From Polycladomyces abyssicola (lineage in GTDB: Bacteria > Bacillota > Bacilli > Thermoactinomycetales > JIR-001): a stretch of 64,000 nt of DNA. The position numbers and the translations under genes are program-made. Numbering within the stretch: position 1 is the stretch's first letter; every line of letters starts with the position of its first letter. Positions 1-9,667 of this stretch are shown here, one piece after another. Under the pieces are notes generated by a model. The model was not told the origin of the DNA, did not search any database, and saw nothing but the letters and a program-made list of their open reading frames with translations. Location of the stretch: assembly GCF_018326425.1 (NCBI RefSeq), contig NZ_AP024601.1, positions 422,001 through 486,000 on the forward strand, given 5' to 3'.

Positions 1-1
1 G

Positions 2-1120
<1,119 letters not shown>

Positions 1121-1142
1121 GTTCGGCTTTCCAAAAAAAGCG

Positions 1143-1177
1143 GCGGGTAACCTATTACATGGGTTACCCGCTTTTTT
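1143..1177. terminator. Bidirectional intrinsic terminator of ligA and the XRE gene
   Basis: A perfect 10-bp stem (GCGGGTAACC / GGTTACCCGC) at 1143-1152 and 1162-1171 is followed by six T on the plus strand and preceded by seven A, so it can act in both directions. The stop codon of the minus-strand regulator (1164-1166) lies inside the right arm of the hairpin. Confidence 0.85.
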
Positions 1178-2519
1178 GTTGTGCCGTTTTGATTGGGGTG
1201 GGCAAATCGACATCGAAATCGACGGTCGGGATCAATTGACCGTAATGCCGGGATGCTTTGAGCAACAATTCGGCACCCCGTTGATGTTCACCCTGTTCCA
1301 GGAAGTATCTTCCCAGCGTATGAGCTGCACGTGCGATTTTTTCTCCAATGTCCAGTTCCTCGAAAATCTCGATGGCACGCATATAGTAGGTGACGAATGT
1401 TTCCGGGTTGTTTTCGGCGTAGGCGATTTTCCCGAGGTAGATGTAGCATTCCGCCAAAAAGTTTTTTCTGTCTTGGAGCAGTTCCAGAGCTGTGAGGATA
1501 TGTTTTTTGGCCTGGACGAGGTCTCCGCGTTTCAAGTACGTTTGGCAAAGGGATTGGTGGACCACTCCGATTTCCCAGTCGGGCAATCCACCGGGCTCCA
1601 CTACATCCAGTGATTGATTCAGAAAATGGATCGCTTTTTCGGTGTTGCCCAATTTCATGTGGCAGATGCCGATTTCGTGATAGGCCCGCGAGATGAGAAG
1701 TGAGGAAACAAGAAACTGATCACACATGCGCAGGATGCGTTCAAAGTAATGTAACGCCTCCTCATATTCGCCGTTGTAACAGTAGCATGATCCGATCAGT
1801 TGCAGCAGATGGCACATTTCCAGCCAGCGGTCGTGTGCCGACATGATCTGCATCGCTTTTTCCGCGTACAGGATGCCGAGGGAGGGGTTGGCCAGCAGCA
1901 AGTATGTTTTTCCCAGGTTGCCGTATATGTACCCTTTCTCAATCTCGTCCGTTACATCGGCCAATCGTTTCTCCGCCGCCTTGTAGTGCCACATGGCCTT
2001 TTCGTATCGGGCCATGTGGAATTCCATGTTCCCTTTGATCCGTAAATATTGGACTAGAATGTCAGGATCATTTCGGAAATTTTCCCATTTTTCTTCGAAG
2101 GATTTCATCAATTGTGTATACCGGTCAACATCAAATTTGTGCTCATACAAGTTGATTTCCAAAAGATCCACTTTCATCAGGATATGGGGGTCGGAGACGG
2201 ATTCCACCAGTTTGTGAAGTGTGTCGACATACTGATGAGCCTGTTCGAAGCCGTTGGCTTCATAGATGAGTGCAGATCGCGCTTTTTCGATCAGGGACTG
2301 CACTTGCTCCATCGTGTTTTCGTCGGTAACTCCCATCAAACTCTCCACACTGGTCTGAAGCCGCTTGGCCAGTGGGAGCAGTATGTCTGGACGGGGCAAT
2401 GCTTTGCCGTTTTCGATCAAGCTGAGATAAGGAGTGGAAATAATACCTTTAGCCAGTTGCGATTGCGTCAAACCCAGTTCCTTTCGCCGGCGTCGGATGT
2501 TGTGACCGAGCTCGATCAC
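1164..2519 (-). CDS. XRE-family regulator with TPR domain (RRNPP-like)
   Basis: This 451-residue protein has an N-terminal XRE helix-turn-helix (about residues 5-60, with LGLTQSQLAKGI and YLSLIENGKALP). The remainder is a solenoid of tetratricopeptide-like helices (about 100-430). This architecture and length match the NprR/PlcR/Rap-type (RRNPP) regulators, which bind DNA and are often controlled by small secreted peptides. That functional link is family knowledge; no cognate peptide gene is visible, because the downstream side is the convergent ligA. The start is GTG at 2519 with an AGGTGA site just upstream. A promoter lies at 2583-2610. The C-terminal codons run into the shared terminator. 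Confidence 0.85.
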   Translation of the reverse strand: MIELGHNIRRRRKELGLTQSQLAKGIISTPYLSLIENGKALPRPDILLPLAKRLQTSVESLMGVTDENTMEQVQSLIEKARSALIYEANGFEQAHQYVDTLHKLVESVSDPHILMKVDLLEINLYEHKFDVDRYTQLMKSFEEKWENFRNDPDILVQYLRIKGNMEFHMARYEKAMWHYKAAEKRLADVTDEIEKGYIYGNLGKTYLLLANPSLGILYAEKAMQIMSAHDRWLEMCHLLQLIGSCYCYNGEYEEALHYFERILRMCDQFLVSSLLISRAYHEIGICHMKLGNTEKAIHFLNQSLDVVEPGGLPDWEIGVVHQSLCQTYLKRGDLVQAKKHILTALELLQDRKNFLAECYIYLGKIAYAENNPETFVTYYMRAIEIFEELDIGEKIARAAHTLGRYFLEQGEHQRGAELLLKASRHYGQLIPTVDFDVDLPTPIKTAQQKSG

Positions 2520-2582
2520 GGTTCACCTGCCTTTAATTCTGAGGCAACATTTCATGTTTTGAAAAGATTCCTTTGCATATCA

Positions 2583-2610
2583 ATCTTACATGGAACTCAG
2601 TTGGTGTCAA
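2583..2610 (-). promoter_or_regulatory. Promoter of the XRE/TPR regulator
   Basis: Read on the minus strand, a consensus TTGACA (complement of 2605-2610) and TAAGAT (complement of 2583-2588) are separated by 16 bp. The predicted transcript starts about 60 bases before the GTG start codon. Confidence 0.6.
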
Positions 2611-2763
2611 GAAACAAATACAGGCTTGAAAAATGCAATTTTTGGGGGTTTTAAAACATGGTCAAAAAACTGCGTCAAAAACGAAAAAATGGGGGGGAGT
2701 TTTTGTCGAATATTGTCGAAGTTTTAAAAACACAGCATCGGAAATCTGGTGTACACTATTATT

Positions 2764-2840
2764 GACCGAAGGCGCTCGTTCACTCGGTCTGGTCTTGGTC
2801 TATATGAATGCGGGGTCGCATCGTGCGGTCCCATTTTTTT
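2764..2840 (+). other. Leader with two hairpins, the second terminator-like
   Basis: The gap 2520-2897 holds the XRE promoter and, nearer the lipoprotein gene, two predicted hairpins: GACCGA (2764-2769) with TCGGTC (2784-2789), then GGGGTCGCA with TGCGGTCCC (two G-U pairs, about 2813-2833), followed directly by seven T. A TACACT box at 2752-2757 could be a -10 element. The arrangement suggests an attenuated leader or a short RNA in front of the transglutaminase gene; this is inference. Confidence 0.4.
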
Positions 2841-2897
2841 GTTTTCAACAATGTGTTGCTGCGATTTGATCCGGTTTCGTGAGATAATGGAGGCAAA

Positions 2898-4604
2898 ATG
2901 GATCGGAAACGGGGTGACTGCGTGCGACGAGTGAGACAAACCGGTATCACCGTTTTGTTATTGTTGATGTCGGCCATGTTTTCCGCTTGCGATCTACCGT
3001 TTCTCAAACAGGACAGCTCCACCGATCCGTTGGCGGAGATGGTACAGCAATTCAACGCACAATGGATCAAGGAACCGCTCCAGTACTCTACCTACGCGCG
3101 GGAAGTAGGGGCATCGCTTTCTTCCCCGCGTTATCAGAGGTTTGCGGTAAATGAAATGTTTTCTCTTTCCGGCACGGTGAAGAATCATCGCGGATTGCGA
3201 TCGCCATTTGTATGGGTGGGTCTCCGGAAAATGGGGGATCATTCGGCAGCTCCGGAGAACGAATTTGATATCTACATTCCCATTAAAAATGGGACGTTTG
3301 CGCAAAGCATCCGGTTGTTTGCCGGTAAAGGTGAGTATCAGGTGACGGTTCGCTTGCCGAGCCGAGAGAAAGCCGATACTTTCTACGAGCTGACGCAATT
3401 TACCGTCGTCAACGTCAATCCTCGGGTGAAACGAGACATTGCCTATTCGCCGTATGCGTGGGAGACGGGGCTTTCTCTCAAGCAGCCGTCACAGGGGTTG
3501 GTCCGGGCGAATGGCCGGATTCATGTGACAGGCATCATCCGTCAAACTTATGGGCGCCACAATGTGATGATCCAACTGGTGAAAGGCTCACAATCCTGGG
3601 ATCGGTTAGTTTCGGTGAAAAACGGAGCATTTGCCGCCGACATTCCCCTCTATTACGGTAAGGGGATTCATCAGCTACGGGTGCTGGTGCCGGATGCCAA
3701 GCACCAGCGATACTATCAGGAAGGCGCGGAGATTTTGGTGGATAACGCCGATCGATCGAGAAAAGCGCCGATCCGGTATTTTGCTGATTATGAAAAACGG
3801 GGAATACAGATCACGGTGCCGCAAGCCAGTGGAGGTACCGGAAAATACACCTATCGGATCGCCGGTCGGATCGACCCGGACGCGCCTTACGCCGGTGAGA
3901 CGAGGGAATTGATCATACAAACGGTAAAAGACGGCGAGGAAGCCACTTACTTTATCCCGGTCAAAAATTATCGGTTTGACGGGGTTTTTTGGCTCCGGTT
4001 CGGACCGGGACGGTATGAGGTGTCGGTCAATGTTCCGGAAATCACTCACCAACATCGTGACTATTTCCGCTTTTTCCGTGTCGCCCAGTTCGAGGTGAAC
4101 GCCACGGGTCCGAAAGATCTACGCTATCTTTTGCCGTCCAGGGGTATTCAGTCAGATTCTCCGCAAATCGAAGCGTTGGCACGCCGGATCGTTGCCGGCC
4201 AAATGGATGATCGAGCCAAAGCCAAAGCCATATACCGATACGTCGCCACCCATGTGCGTTATGATGTGGACAAATTTCGGACAGACGCGTTCGAGCTCGA
4301 TGACAGTGCATTAAAGACATTGCGCGAGAAAAAAGGAGTCTGCCAAGACTATACCTTTCTCACCGTTGCCTTGTTGCGGTCGATCGGGATCGAAGCACGG
4401 TTCGTGGAAGGCATGTCCCAAGGCAACCGGCACGCGTGGGTGGAAGCACGCATTGACGGTAGGTGGTTAACGATGGATCCTACTTGGGGATCAGGGTATT
4501 TGACGCCGGACGGTCATTTCGTGGCCAAATACGATCCCCGATACTTCGATCCGGACCCGGCTTTCTTCGCCCGAACACATCGGCGTACCGGCGTGATGTA
4601 TTAA
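2898..4604 (+). CDS. Secreted transglutaminase-like lipoprotein
   Basis: This 568-residue protein carries a signal sequence with a hydrophobic stretch ending in a lipobox-like FSAC (Cys31), so it is probably anchored outside the cell membrane. The middle consists of three repeated beta-rich segments, about 110 residues each, with recurring YSPYAWETGLSL / YSTYAREVGASL and IPIKNGTF-like phrases. The C-terminal domain is a transglutaminase-like cysteine protease fold. Its triad is visible as Cys482 (KKGVCQDY), His512 (NRHAWVEA) and Asp527 (TMDPTW). Proteins of this superfamily act as proteases or peptide cross-linkers in the envelope; the substrate is unknown. ATG 2898 follows GGAGG by four bases; GTG at 2922 would be an alternative start. 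Confidence 0.82.
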   Translation: MDRKRGDCVRRVRQTGITVLLLLMSAMFSACDLPFLKQDSSTDPLAEMVQQFNAQWIKEPLQYSTYAREVGASLSSPRYQRFAVNEMFSLSGTVKNHRGLRSPFVWVGLRKMGDHSAAPENEFDIYIPIKNGTFAQSIRLFAGKGEYQVTVRLPSREKADTFYELTQFTVVNVNPRVKRDIAYSPYAWETGLSLKQPSQGLVRANGRIHVTGIIRQTYGRHNVMIQLVKGSQSWDRLVSVKNGAFAADIPLYYGKGIHQLRVLVPDAKHQRYYQEGAEILVDNADRSRKAPIRYFADYEKRGIQITVPQASGGTGKYTYRIAGRIDPDAPYAGETRELIIQTVKDGEEATYFIPVKNYRFDGVFWLRFGPGRYEVSVNVPEITHQHRDYFRFFRVAQFEVNATGPKDLRYLLPSRGIQSDSPQIEALARRIVAGQMDDRAKAKAIYRYVATHVRYDVDKFRTDAFELDDSALKTLREKKGVCQDYTFLTVALLRSIGIEARFVEGMSQGNRHAWVEARIDGRWLTMDPTWGSGYLTPDGHFVAKYDPRYFDPDPAFFARTHRRTGVMY

Positions 4605-4662
4605 GAGGTATTCTGCATCTCTCAGGGTGACCACTTTCCCTCTGAAATTCCTCTCGAAACAA

Positions 4663-4698
4663 GCCCATCGGGACACTTAGTTGGGTGTCTCGATGGGC
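4663..4698. terminator. Inverted repeat after the transglutaminase gene
   Basis: A 14-base inverted repeat (GCCCATCGGGACAC and GTGTCTCGATGGGC) has an 8-base loop. No T-run follows, so it is only a likely terminator. The rest of the gap 4605-5030 is AT-rich and holds the next promoter; nothing else was recognised. Confidence 0.5.
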
Positions 4699-4960
4699 TT
4701 CGTTGTGTTAGGAATGGATGACTCATCACTACCATTTCGTTAGACGAAACAATACAATTTTCCTGGGTAATAGCGGCCCGATTTTGTTACGAGACGCAAG
4801 GTATCGCTATGGAGCTTTGTCCTAACCGGACAGCCTGTTACGGCGTGTTGCGTGACTATAAAGAAGATGGAAATTTCTTTCAGAAAAATTTATTGGTGAC
4901 GATTTGATCGTGTTTATCGATTTTGTACACAAATATAGGTTTTTCAAATAAAAACAAATA

Positions 4961-4990
4961 TTGCCTTAATGAAAACCCTTATGCTATCAT
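4961..4990 (+). promoter_or_regulatory. Promoter of the sortase-substrate operon
   Basis: TTGCCT (4961-4966) and TATCAT (4985-4990) are spaced 18 bp apart. The -10 is extended by TGC. The predicted start is about 35 bases before the TTG start codon. Confidence 0.6.
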
Positions 4991-5030
4991 TTTTTCGTGA
5001 TTCATATTTCTTTTGGGAGGATTGGGAATC

Positions 5031-6254
5031 TTGAGACTGGTATCCACCCTCATGGCCCTCCTGTTGGTGTTTGCGGTGATCCCCACCACCTGGGCCAACT
5101 CCGGTTCTGCTGCGCTGGATGTCAAACATGAAGTGAAGGACGGCAAACACATCGTTACGGCGACCATCCCGGGCGCGACCCAAGCAGACGGTGAATGGAC
5201 GCTGAAAGGGCAAACGGATATCGAAACCAAAAAAGAATCCCAAAGCCCGTCCGTCACCTTCGAGCTCCCGGCTTCCCTGACGGAAAAAGGTGGCGTGTTG
5301 GAACTGACGGTCACTTTTAAAGGAAAAGTGGACAACGGAACGGAAGACAAGGAGTTGTCCGGCAACGTATCGGTAAACCTGGATAAGTCCAAACCGGGCA
5401 ATGACAATGACAAGGGTAATGACGAACAAAATGTAACGAATGAAGATCAAAAAGGAAACGGCGATGAACAACCCGGGGACGTTCCCGGCAACTACGACAT
5501 CAAGGTCCATCAAGATCTGACTGACGAAGGGGCCATCCTGTTCAAAGCCGAGATTGAAAATGCCAAAGACGTTAAAGGGAAATGGGAATTCACCATTGAC
5601 GGGTTGGATCCCGTAACTTCCAAAGACGGCACGGCCGTGTTCGAAGATTTGTATCAAGAGGGTGAATACACCCTGCACGTGAAGTTCACCGGAACGGTGG
5701 ACGGGAAAGAGGTCACGCTGGAAAAAGACCATGATTTCACCATACCGGGAATGAAAATCACCTATACGACGGAAAACGGCAAACACGTGATCAAGGCCGA
5801 GTTGACCTATGCCAAAGAAGCACAAGGCATCTGGTACATCGGTGTGGGTCATCAGGAAGACGAAGAAATAATCACGGAAACCATGTCCGAGCCGGATTAC
5901 AAAGGAACGTCTTTCACCTATACCCTCGACAAACTGGAGCCGGGCACCTATGATGTGGTTGCTATGTTCATCGGTGAGGTGGACGGTGCGCCGATGGGAA
6001 CGATCAACACGATCAGCATCGAGGTGAAGGACGGCGGTAAAACGGTGGTGCTTCCGCCCAAAGACGGGGATGGAAAAGATGCGAAAAAACCGCCGATCAT
6101 GCCCGTGAAAAAAGGCAAAGAAATGATAAACAAAGCCAAAAAAGGCGGCAAATTGCCGGTAACGGCCACCGATTACCCGATGGGTACGCTGTTTGGCGGC
6201 CTGATGCTCCTGATCGGTCTGGCCCTGCTCAAATTCCGCACGGTGAGGGGATAA
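5031..6254 (+). CDS. Cell-wall anchored protein with LPVTA sorting signal
   Basis: This 407-residue protein begins with a signal peptide (RLVSTLMALLLVFAVIPTTWA). Three beta-sandwich-like repeats follow, recognisable from recurring phrases such as DGKHIVTATI, GAILFKAEIENA and NGKHVIKAEL. A Gly/Asn/Asp-rich linker lies near residues 125-150. The C-terminus is a classic sorting signal: LPVTA near residue 375, a hydrophobic helix and the charged tail RTVRG. LPxTA is the motif used by class D sortases, and the next gene encodes one, one base downstream. The start is TTG 5031, ten bases after GGGAGG; the upstream TTG at 5013 overlaps that site. Function in the wall is unknown. Confidence 0.8.
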   Translation: MRLVSTLMALLLVFAVIPTTWANSGSAALDVKHEVKDGKHIVTATIPGATQADGEWTLKGQTDIETKKESQSPSVTFELPASLTEKGGVLELTVTFKGKVDNGTEDKELSGNVSVNLDKSKPGNDNDKGNDEQNVTNEDQKGNGDEQPGDVPGNYDIKVHQDLTDEGAILFKAEIENAKDVKGKWEFTIDGLDPVTSKDGTAVFEDLYQEGEYTLHVKFTGTVDGKEVTLEKDHDFTIPGMKITYTTENGKHVIKAELTYAKEAQGIWYIGVGHQEDEEIITETMSEPDYKGTSFTYTLDKLEPGTYDVVAMFIGEVDGAPMGTINTISIEVKDGGKTVVLPPKDGDGKDAKKPPIMPVKKGKEMINKAKKGGKLPVTATDYPMGTLFGGLMLLIGLALLKFRTVRG

Positions 6255-6255
6255 C

Positions 6256-6876
6256 ATGACGCGCGCGATCGCCGTTCTGCTCATCATCATCGGAAGCCTG
6301 ACCCTGTTGTACAACGGCTTTCAATGGTGGGATCAACTCCATATCGCGGTGTATGATCCGGAGATGGCAATGTCGATCGCGAATGACGGACTGGATACCT
6401 CACCACGGCCCGCATTGTCGCAAGGAATCACTTCGCACCAACAGCCCCATTCGGGAGAGATGATCGGAAAACTGATCATCCCCCGGATCGGGGCCATTTT
6501 GCCGATCGTGGAAGGAACGAGTCCCGATGATCTGGCTAAAGGGGTGGGCCACTACGTCGGTTACGGTACCGTGATGCCGGGGGAAACGGGGCAAGTGGTT
6601 CTGTCCGGGCACAGGGATACGGTGTTCCGCCGGATGGGAGAAGTGCGAAAAGGGGACAAACTGTACGTCCAAACAGCCGACGGGATGTTTGTTTATCAGG
6701 TGCGTACCATGTGGGTGACTGATGCGGACGACCGAACGGTGATCGTTCCTTACCCCAAGCCGATCCTGACGCTGACCACATGTTATCCGTTCAACTATGT
6801 GGGCAGTGCGCCCGACCGGTATATCGTACGGGCGGAATTGATCGGGATTGATTTGAAAAAGAAGATGGTAAGGTAG
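6256..6876 (+). CDS. Class D sortase
   Basis: This 206-residue membrane-anchored transpeptidase has an N-terminal transmembrane helix (about residues 5-20) and a sortase barrel. The catalytic residues are visible as His119 (LSGHRDT), Cys176 (TLTTCYPF) and Arg188 (PDRYIV). TLTTCYPF and the overall size fit class D sortases, which join LPxTA proteins to peptidoglycan. The start codon is one base after the stop of the LPVTA-bearing protein, so the two are cotranscribed enzyme and substrate. The final codons (RAELIGID) recur in the downstream membrane protein. Confidence 0.92.
   Translation: MTRAIAVLLIIIGSLTLLYNGFQWWDQLHIAVYDPEMAMSIANDGLDTSPRPALSQGITSHQQPHSGEMIGKLIIPRIGAILPIVEGTSPDDLAKGVGHYVGYGTVMPGETGQVVLSGHRDTVFRRMGEVRKGDKLYVQTADGMFVYQVRTMWVTDADDRTVIVPYPKPILTLTTCYPFNYVGSAPDRYIVRAELIGIDLKKKMVR
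6827..6852 (+). repeat. Short direct repeat, copy 1 (sortase 3' end)
   Basis: This 26-base segment matches 7457-7482 at 24 positions, including an unbroken 18-base run (GAATTGATCGGGATTGAT). Both copies encode RAELIGID at the very end of their genes. Confidence 0.85.
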
Positions 6877-7029
6877 AATCACAGGGTCATGATCAATGGA
6901 CTGTTAAGTCCAATGAAAGGTCGTTTCGCGCTTAGCTTTTCTCTTTGATTAGTGTTTTAACATCAGTTGGCAGATGGTTTTCAACCTGCCTATTTTTATT
7001 TCGGGCCGATTGTAAGTTGGGGGGATTTA

Positions 7030-7503
7030 ATGAGACAGCTTGTACGGTTGTGGTTGCCCCATCTTCTGTTCGTGACAGGATGTGCGGTGTTCTTTTTTGT
7101 CTATTTGGAGCTGATGATCTCTGTAGTTTGGCGGTGGGGAATCATCAATCCGAGTACCATCGGTTCATTGATTATGTGGGGGGCCTTGTTGATTGCGTAT
7201 TTCATCGCGGGCAGATGGTATATCCGGTGGTACGCCAGACGTGTATTATATGCCATGTATCCGAATAATCGGCGAAAACAGGTGAAAGCGGCCTGGATGG
7301 GTGGTTGGGCTTTCATTTTTCCGGCGTTGGTTTGTCTGGCGGCTTGGATTTGGGGAAATGTGCACGATCGTGGGGACATGTCCAATGGGTACGTGGTGTT
7401 CGCCGCCATAGGCACTGTGGCGTTTTTCTTTGCTGCCACCGTTTACGGCCTGTGGGTGCGGGCAGAATTGATCGGGATTGATAAAACAAAGATGGATGGA
7501 TAG
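7030..7503 (+). CDS. Small membrane protein, unknown function
   Basis: I do not recognise this 157-residue protein. It has about four predicted transmembrane segments (LWLPHLLFVTGCAVFFFVYL, IGSLIMWGALLIAYFIAG, AFIFPALVCLAAWIWG and VVFAAIGTVAFFFAATVYGL). A basic loop (RRVLYAMYPNNRRKQ) lies in the middle. ATG 7030 sits behind a GGGGGG site; the frame is open further upstream to a TTG at 6967 without a ribosome site. Its last residues, RAELIGID, and their DNA duplicate the end of the sortase gene, pointing to a past local duplication or recombination. It may belong functionally with the sortase pair, by position only. Confidence 0.6.
   Translation: MRQLVRLWLPHLLFVTGCAVFFFVYLELMISVVWRWGIINPSTIGSLIMWGALLIAYFIAGRWYIRWYARRVLYAMYPNNRRKQVKAAWMGGWAFIFPALVCLAAWIWGNVHDRGDMSNGYVVFAAIGTVAFFFAATVYGLWVRAELIGIDKTKMDG
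7457..7482 (+). repeat. Short direct repeat, copy 2 (membrane protein 3' end)
   Basis: Second copy of the repeat at 6827-6852, again placed at the 3' end of a coding region and in the same reading frame. Confidence 0.85.
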
Positions 7504-7566
7504 ATTGGCTCTTTCCGTCTACCCCCTGTAATAGTCTGGAAACAAGAACCAACTTTAGGAGGAAAA

Positions 7567-7617
7567 ATGGAGCAACAGAGCATCTATAACAACGGGGAGA
7601 GCAGGCGCGCTCCTTGA
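7567..7617 (+). pseudogene. 16-codon ORF with strong RBS, possible gene remnant
   Basis: A very good ribosome site (TAGGAGGA, 7556-7563) precedes an ATG whose frame stops after 16 codons, inside the tail of the convergent cardiolipin synthase gene. It looks like the 5' end of a gene truncated when the cls segment arrived. A real micropeptide cannot be excluded. Confidence 0.3.
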
Positions 7618-9116
7618 TCGAGAATACGCTGTGAAAGAGAGCGGTTCCTCAAATCTTCGATCTTCAACAGTTCGGAATCAGTGAGATCGTGCTCGAATTG
7701 CTCTGTAAGTTCTCTTGCCACGTTGGCACTATACAAGACTTCGCATACCTCGTAATCCAGGCGAAAACTTCTCATATCATAGTTTGCAGCGCCTACTACG
7801 GAAATCTCCCCATCGATAATCATAAGCTTCCCGTGCAATATACCTTTGTTGTACAGGTAAATATGGACCCCGGCTTCCAACAATTCTCCATAATAGGTGC
7901 GGCTTGCAGCGCCCACGATCATGGTTGTGAGGTCCATTTGACGAGGAACCAGCAATCTAACCCGAACACCGCGTGCCACGGCTGTCTTTATCGCCATGAT
8001 GATATCGGCATCGGGCACAAAATAGGGAGTGGTGATGTCAATAGTCCGGGTCGCTTGTGTCAGACAAATGAAGTATGACTGCCGGATGATTTGGGTGGGA
8101 ATTCCAGGATTACCTTCTAACGTTTGTACGTATGCTTCCTGCAACGTCTCTGTGTTCGGAATAGTGTCATCACTGGAACCATCCATGGTGCCCAACTCAG
8201 CGCCCCATTCTGTGGACCAATCGGCAAAAGAAGCTCTACCTGGTTGAGTGATGTTCTGCAATATATGCCTTGGACTCTGAATAGGCTTTAAGGTATCTTC
8301 AACTTTTTTGTTACGTGTCCTCGTCTTCATCCGTTCCGGCGAAGCGATGCTCCAATGAGCGTCGAAGACAGCTTGCAAATCGGCTGCAACTTCACCTACA
8401 ATTCGCACATGGTTGTCGCGCCAAAACCCTACATTGGGCTTCAATCCTGTATACTCATACCCGACGTTGATACCACCTGTAAAAGCTTCCTTTCCGTCGA
8501 TCACGACGATCTTACAATGATCCCTGTAATTCCAATTGGATAATAATACCGAAGGGAAGCGCACGGGAAAAAACGTACGGCATTCAATCCCTGCATCCAT
8601 CATCCGAATGATCTGACGCCGTGGAAATTGTCGGCTTCCAAAACCGTCTCTCAAAAATCGGACCTGGACACCTGCGGAGGACCGTTCGATTAGCAGGTCC
8701 GTGATAAGTCTGCCAATTTGATCATCCCGATATATGTAATATTCCATATCAATTGTTCTTTTCGCGTTCCGTATAGATTCGATAAGTTTCTCATATGTTT
8801 CAATGCCGTTCTTAAGCACCTGAACTCGGCCAGTCCGAAGGCCATGTACGGTCAAATGCCGTAAAGCATGAGCGATGACCGAGGCTGTGCGGCTGAATGA
8901 ATCAGGCAACTTATCCGACTTATTGTGTGGAGACGTCAGTCTTTCTCGACGAATGCGCACAGGATGCGATGCGCTAAGATAGAGCCCAAAACCGATAAAA
9001 GGAAAAATCAGGTTGATGGTTAACCAATTCAAAGCATTGGCTGGTTTTCGTACTTCGCGGATCGCTATGGTTAACATTAAGAACATATTTAATAGGTACA
9101 GCCAAAGAATCCACAC
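7584..9116 (-). CDS. cls: Cardiolipin synthase
   Basis: This 510-residue membrane enzyme of the phospholipase D superfamily condenses two phosphatidylglycerol molecules into cardiolipin. Two N-terminal transmembrane segments (residues 1-20 and 29-48) precede two catalytic HKD motifs: HCKIVVID from His200 and HGKLMIID from His428. The linker between the two halves (about 262-335) is long and low in hydrophobicity, which makes the protein longer than the roughly 480-residue norm. The start is GTG 9116 behind GGGAGGG. The gene and the following 500 bases are visibly AT-richer than their surroundings, suggesting a different origin. Confidence 0.93.
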   Translation of the reverse strand: MWILWLYLLNMFLMLTIAIREVRKPANALNWLTINLIFPFIGFGLYLSASHPVRIRRERLTSPHNKSDKLPDSFSRTASVIAHALRHLTVHGLRTGRVQVLKNGIETYEKLIESIRNAKRTIDMEYYIYRDDQIGRLITDLLIERSSAGVQVRFLRDGFGSRQFPRRQIIRMMDAGIECRTFFPVRFPSVLLSNWNYRDHCKIVVIDGKEAFTGGINVGYEYTGLKPNVGFWRDNHVRIVGEVAADLQAVFDAHWSIASPERMKTRTRNKKVEDTLKPIQSPRHILQNITQPGRASFADWSTEWGAELGTMDGSSDDTIPNTETLQEAYVQTLEGNPGIPTQIIRQSYFICLTQATRTIDITTPYFVPDADIIMAIKTAVARGVRVRLLVPRQMDLTTMIVGAASRTYYGELLEAGVHIYLYNKGILHGKLMIIDGEISVVGAANYDMRSFRLDYEVCEVLYSANVARELTEQFEHDLTDSELLKIEDLRNRSLSQRILDQGARLLSPLL

Positions 9117-9359
9117 GAATGAATCCCTCCCTCATTCCTAATAAGATGTCCAAACTGTTATGCCCGTATACTGGTGGAATTTCAGCCTTTAGCGCATAAA
9201 GCGGTAATACCTTAAAGGGGAAGATAAGCCACCGGCCCCTTACCTTATGACCTGTTACTAAGCTAACTTTCGGTGCGATAAAAAAACTGTTTCTGAAATA
9301 AATTTGAAAAAGAAACACATTCCGGTTCGAATAATCCGTCATCATGATGGAGAGGTACT

Positions 9360-9650
9360 ATGAAGAAAAAGGGATATAAGTATGTTTTAGAACTAGGATT
9401 GAGTACAATCGGATTTATTTCCTTTTCGATTTTTTTCGGTTATGCATTATACGGGAATTGAAGCGATGCACCCTCTTGGATTCCGAAAGGATTTTTCCCT
9501 GAGGATTTTCCTGGGGAATGGTGGAATCTGGTGATTGTAAAACTTTTCTTTTATTTATCTGTTACTTTTGCTATTGTATGCGGTATGTTGTTTCTAGTTG
9601 AACTCAGAGAGTTATTGATTAATAGAGGATTTAAAGATAAGAAAAAGTAG
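9360..9650 (+). pseudogene. Small membrane-protein gene with in-frame TGA
   Basis: Starting at ATG 9360 (GGAGAGG site upstream), one frame runs for 97 codons to TAG 9648-9650, broken only by TGA at codon 34 (9459-9461). The first part gives a transmembrane segment (LSTIGFISFSIFFGYALYG). After the TGA the same frame continues as SDAPSWIPKGFFPEDFPG, then a second membrane helix (VKLFFYLSVTFAIVCGMLFL) and a basic tail. Coding character on both sides without a frameshift points to a recent nonsense mutation, or less likely stop-codon readthrough. I do not recognise the family. The gap 9117-9359 upstream shows nothing else. Confidence 0.6.
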
Positions 9651-9667
9651 ATGGTTGATGAGAAACA

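Noticed and set aside
4944-6314. 456-codon minus-strand frame opposite the sortase substrate
   Set aside because: No ribosome site, shadow composition, and the plus-strand gene has signal peptide and sorting motif.
9459-9461. TGA read as selenocysteine in the split small membrane gene
   Set aside because: No following stem-loop resembling a bacterial SECIS and no selenoprotein context; nonsense mutation is simpler.
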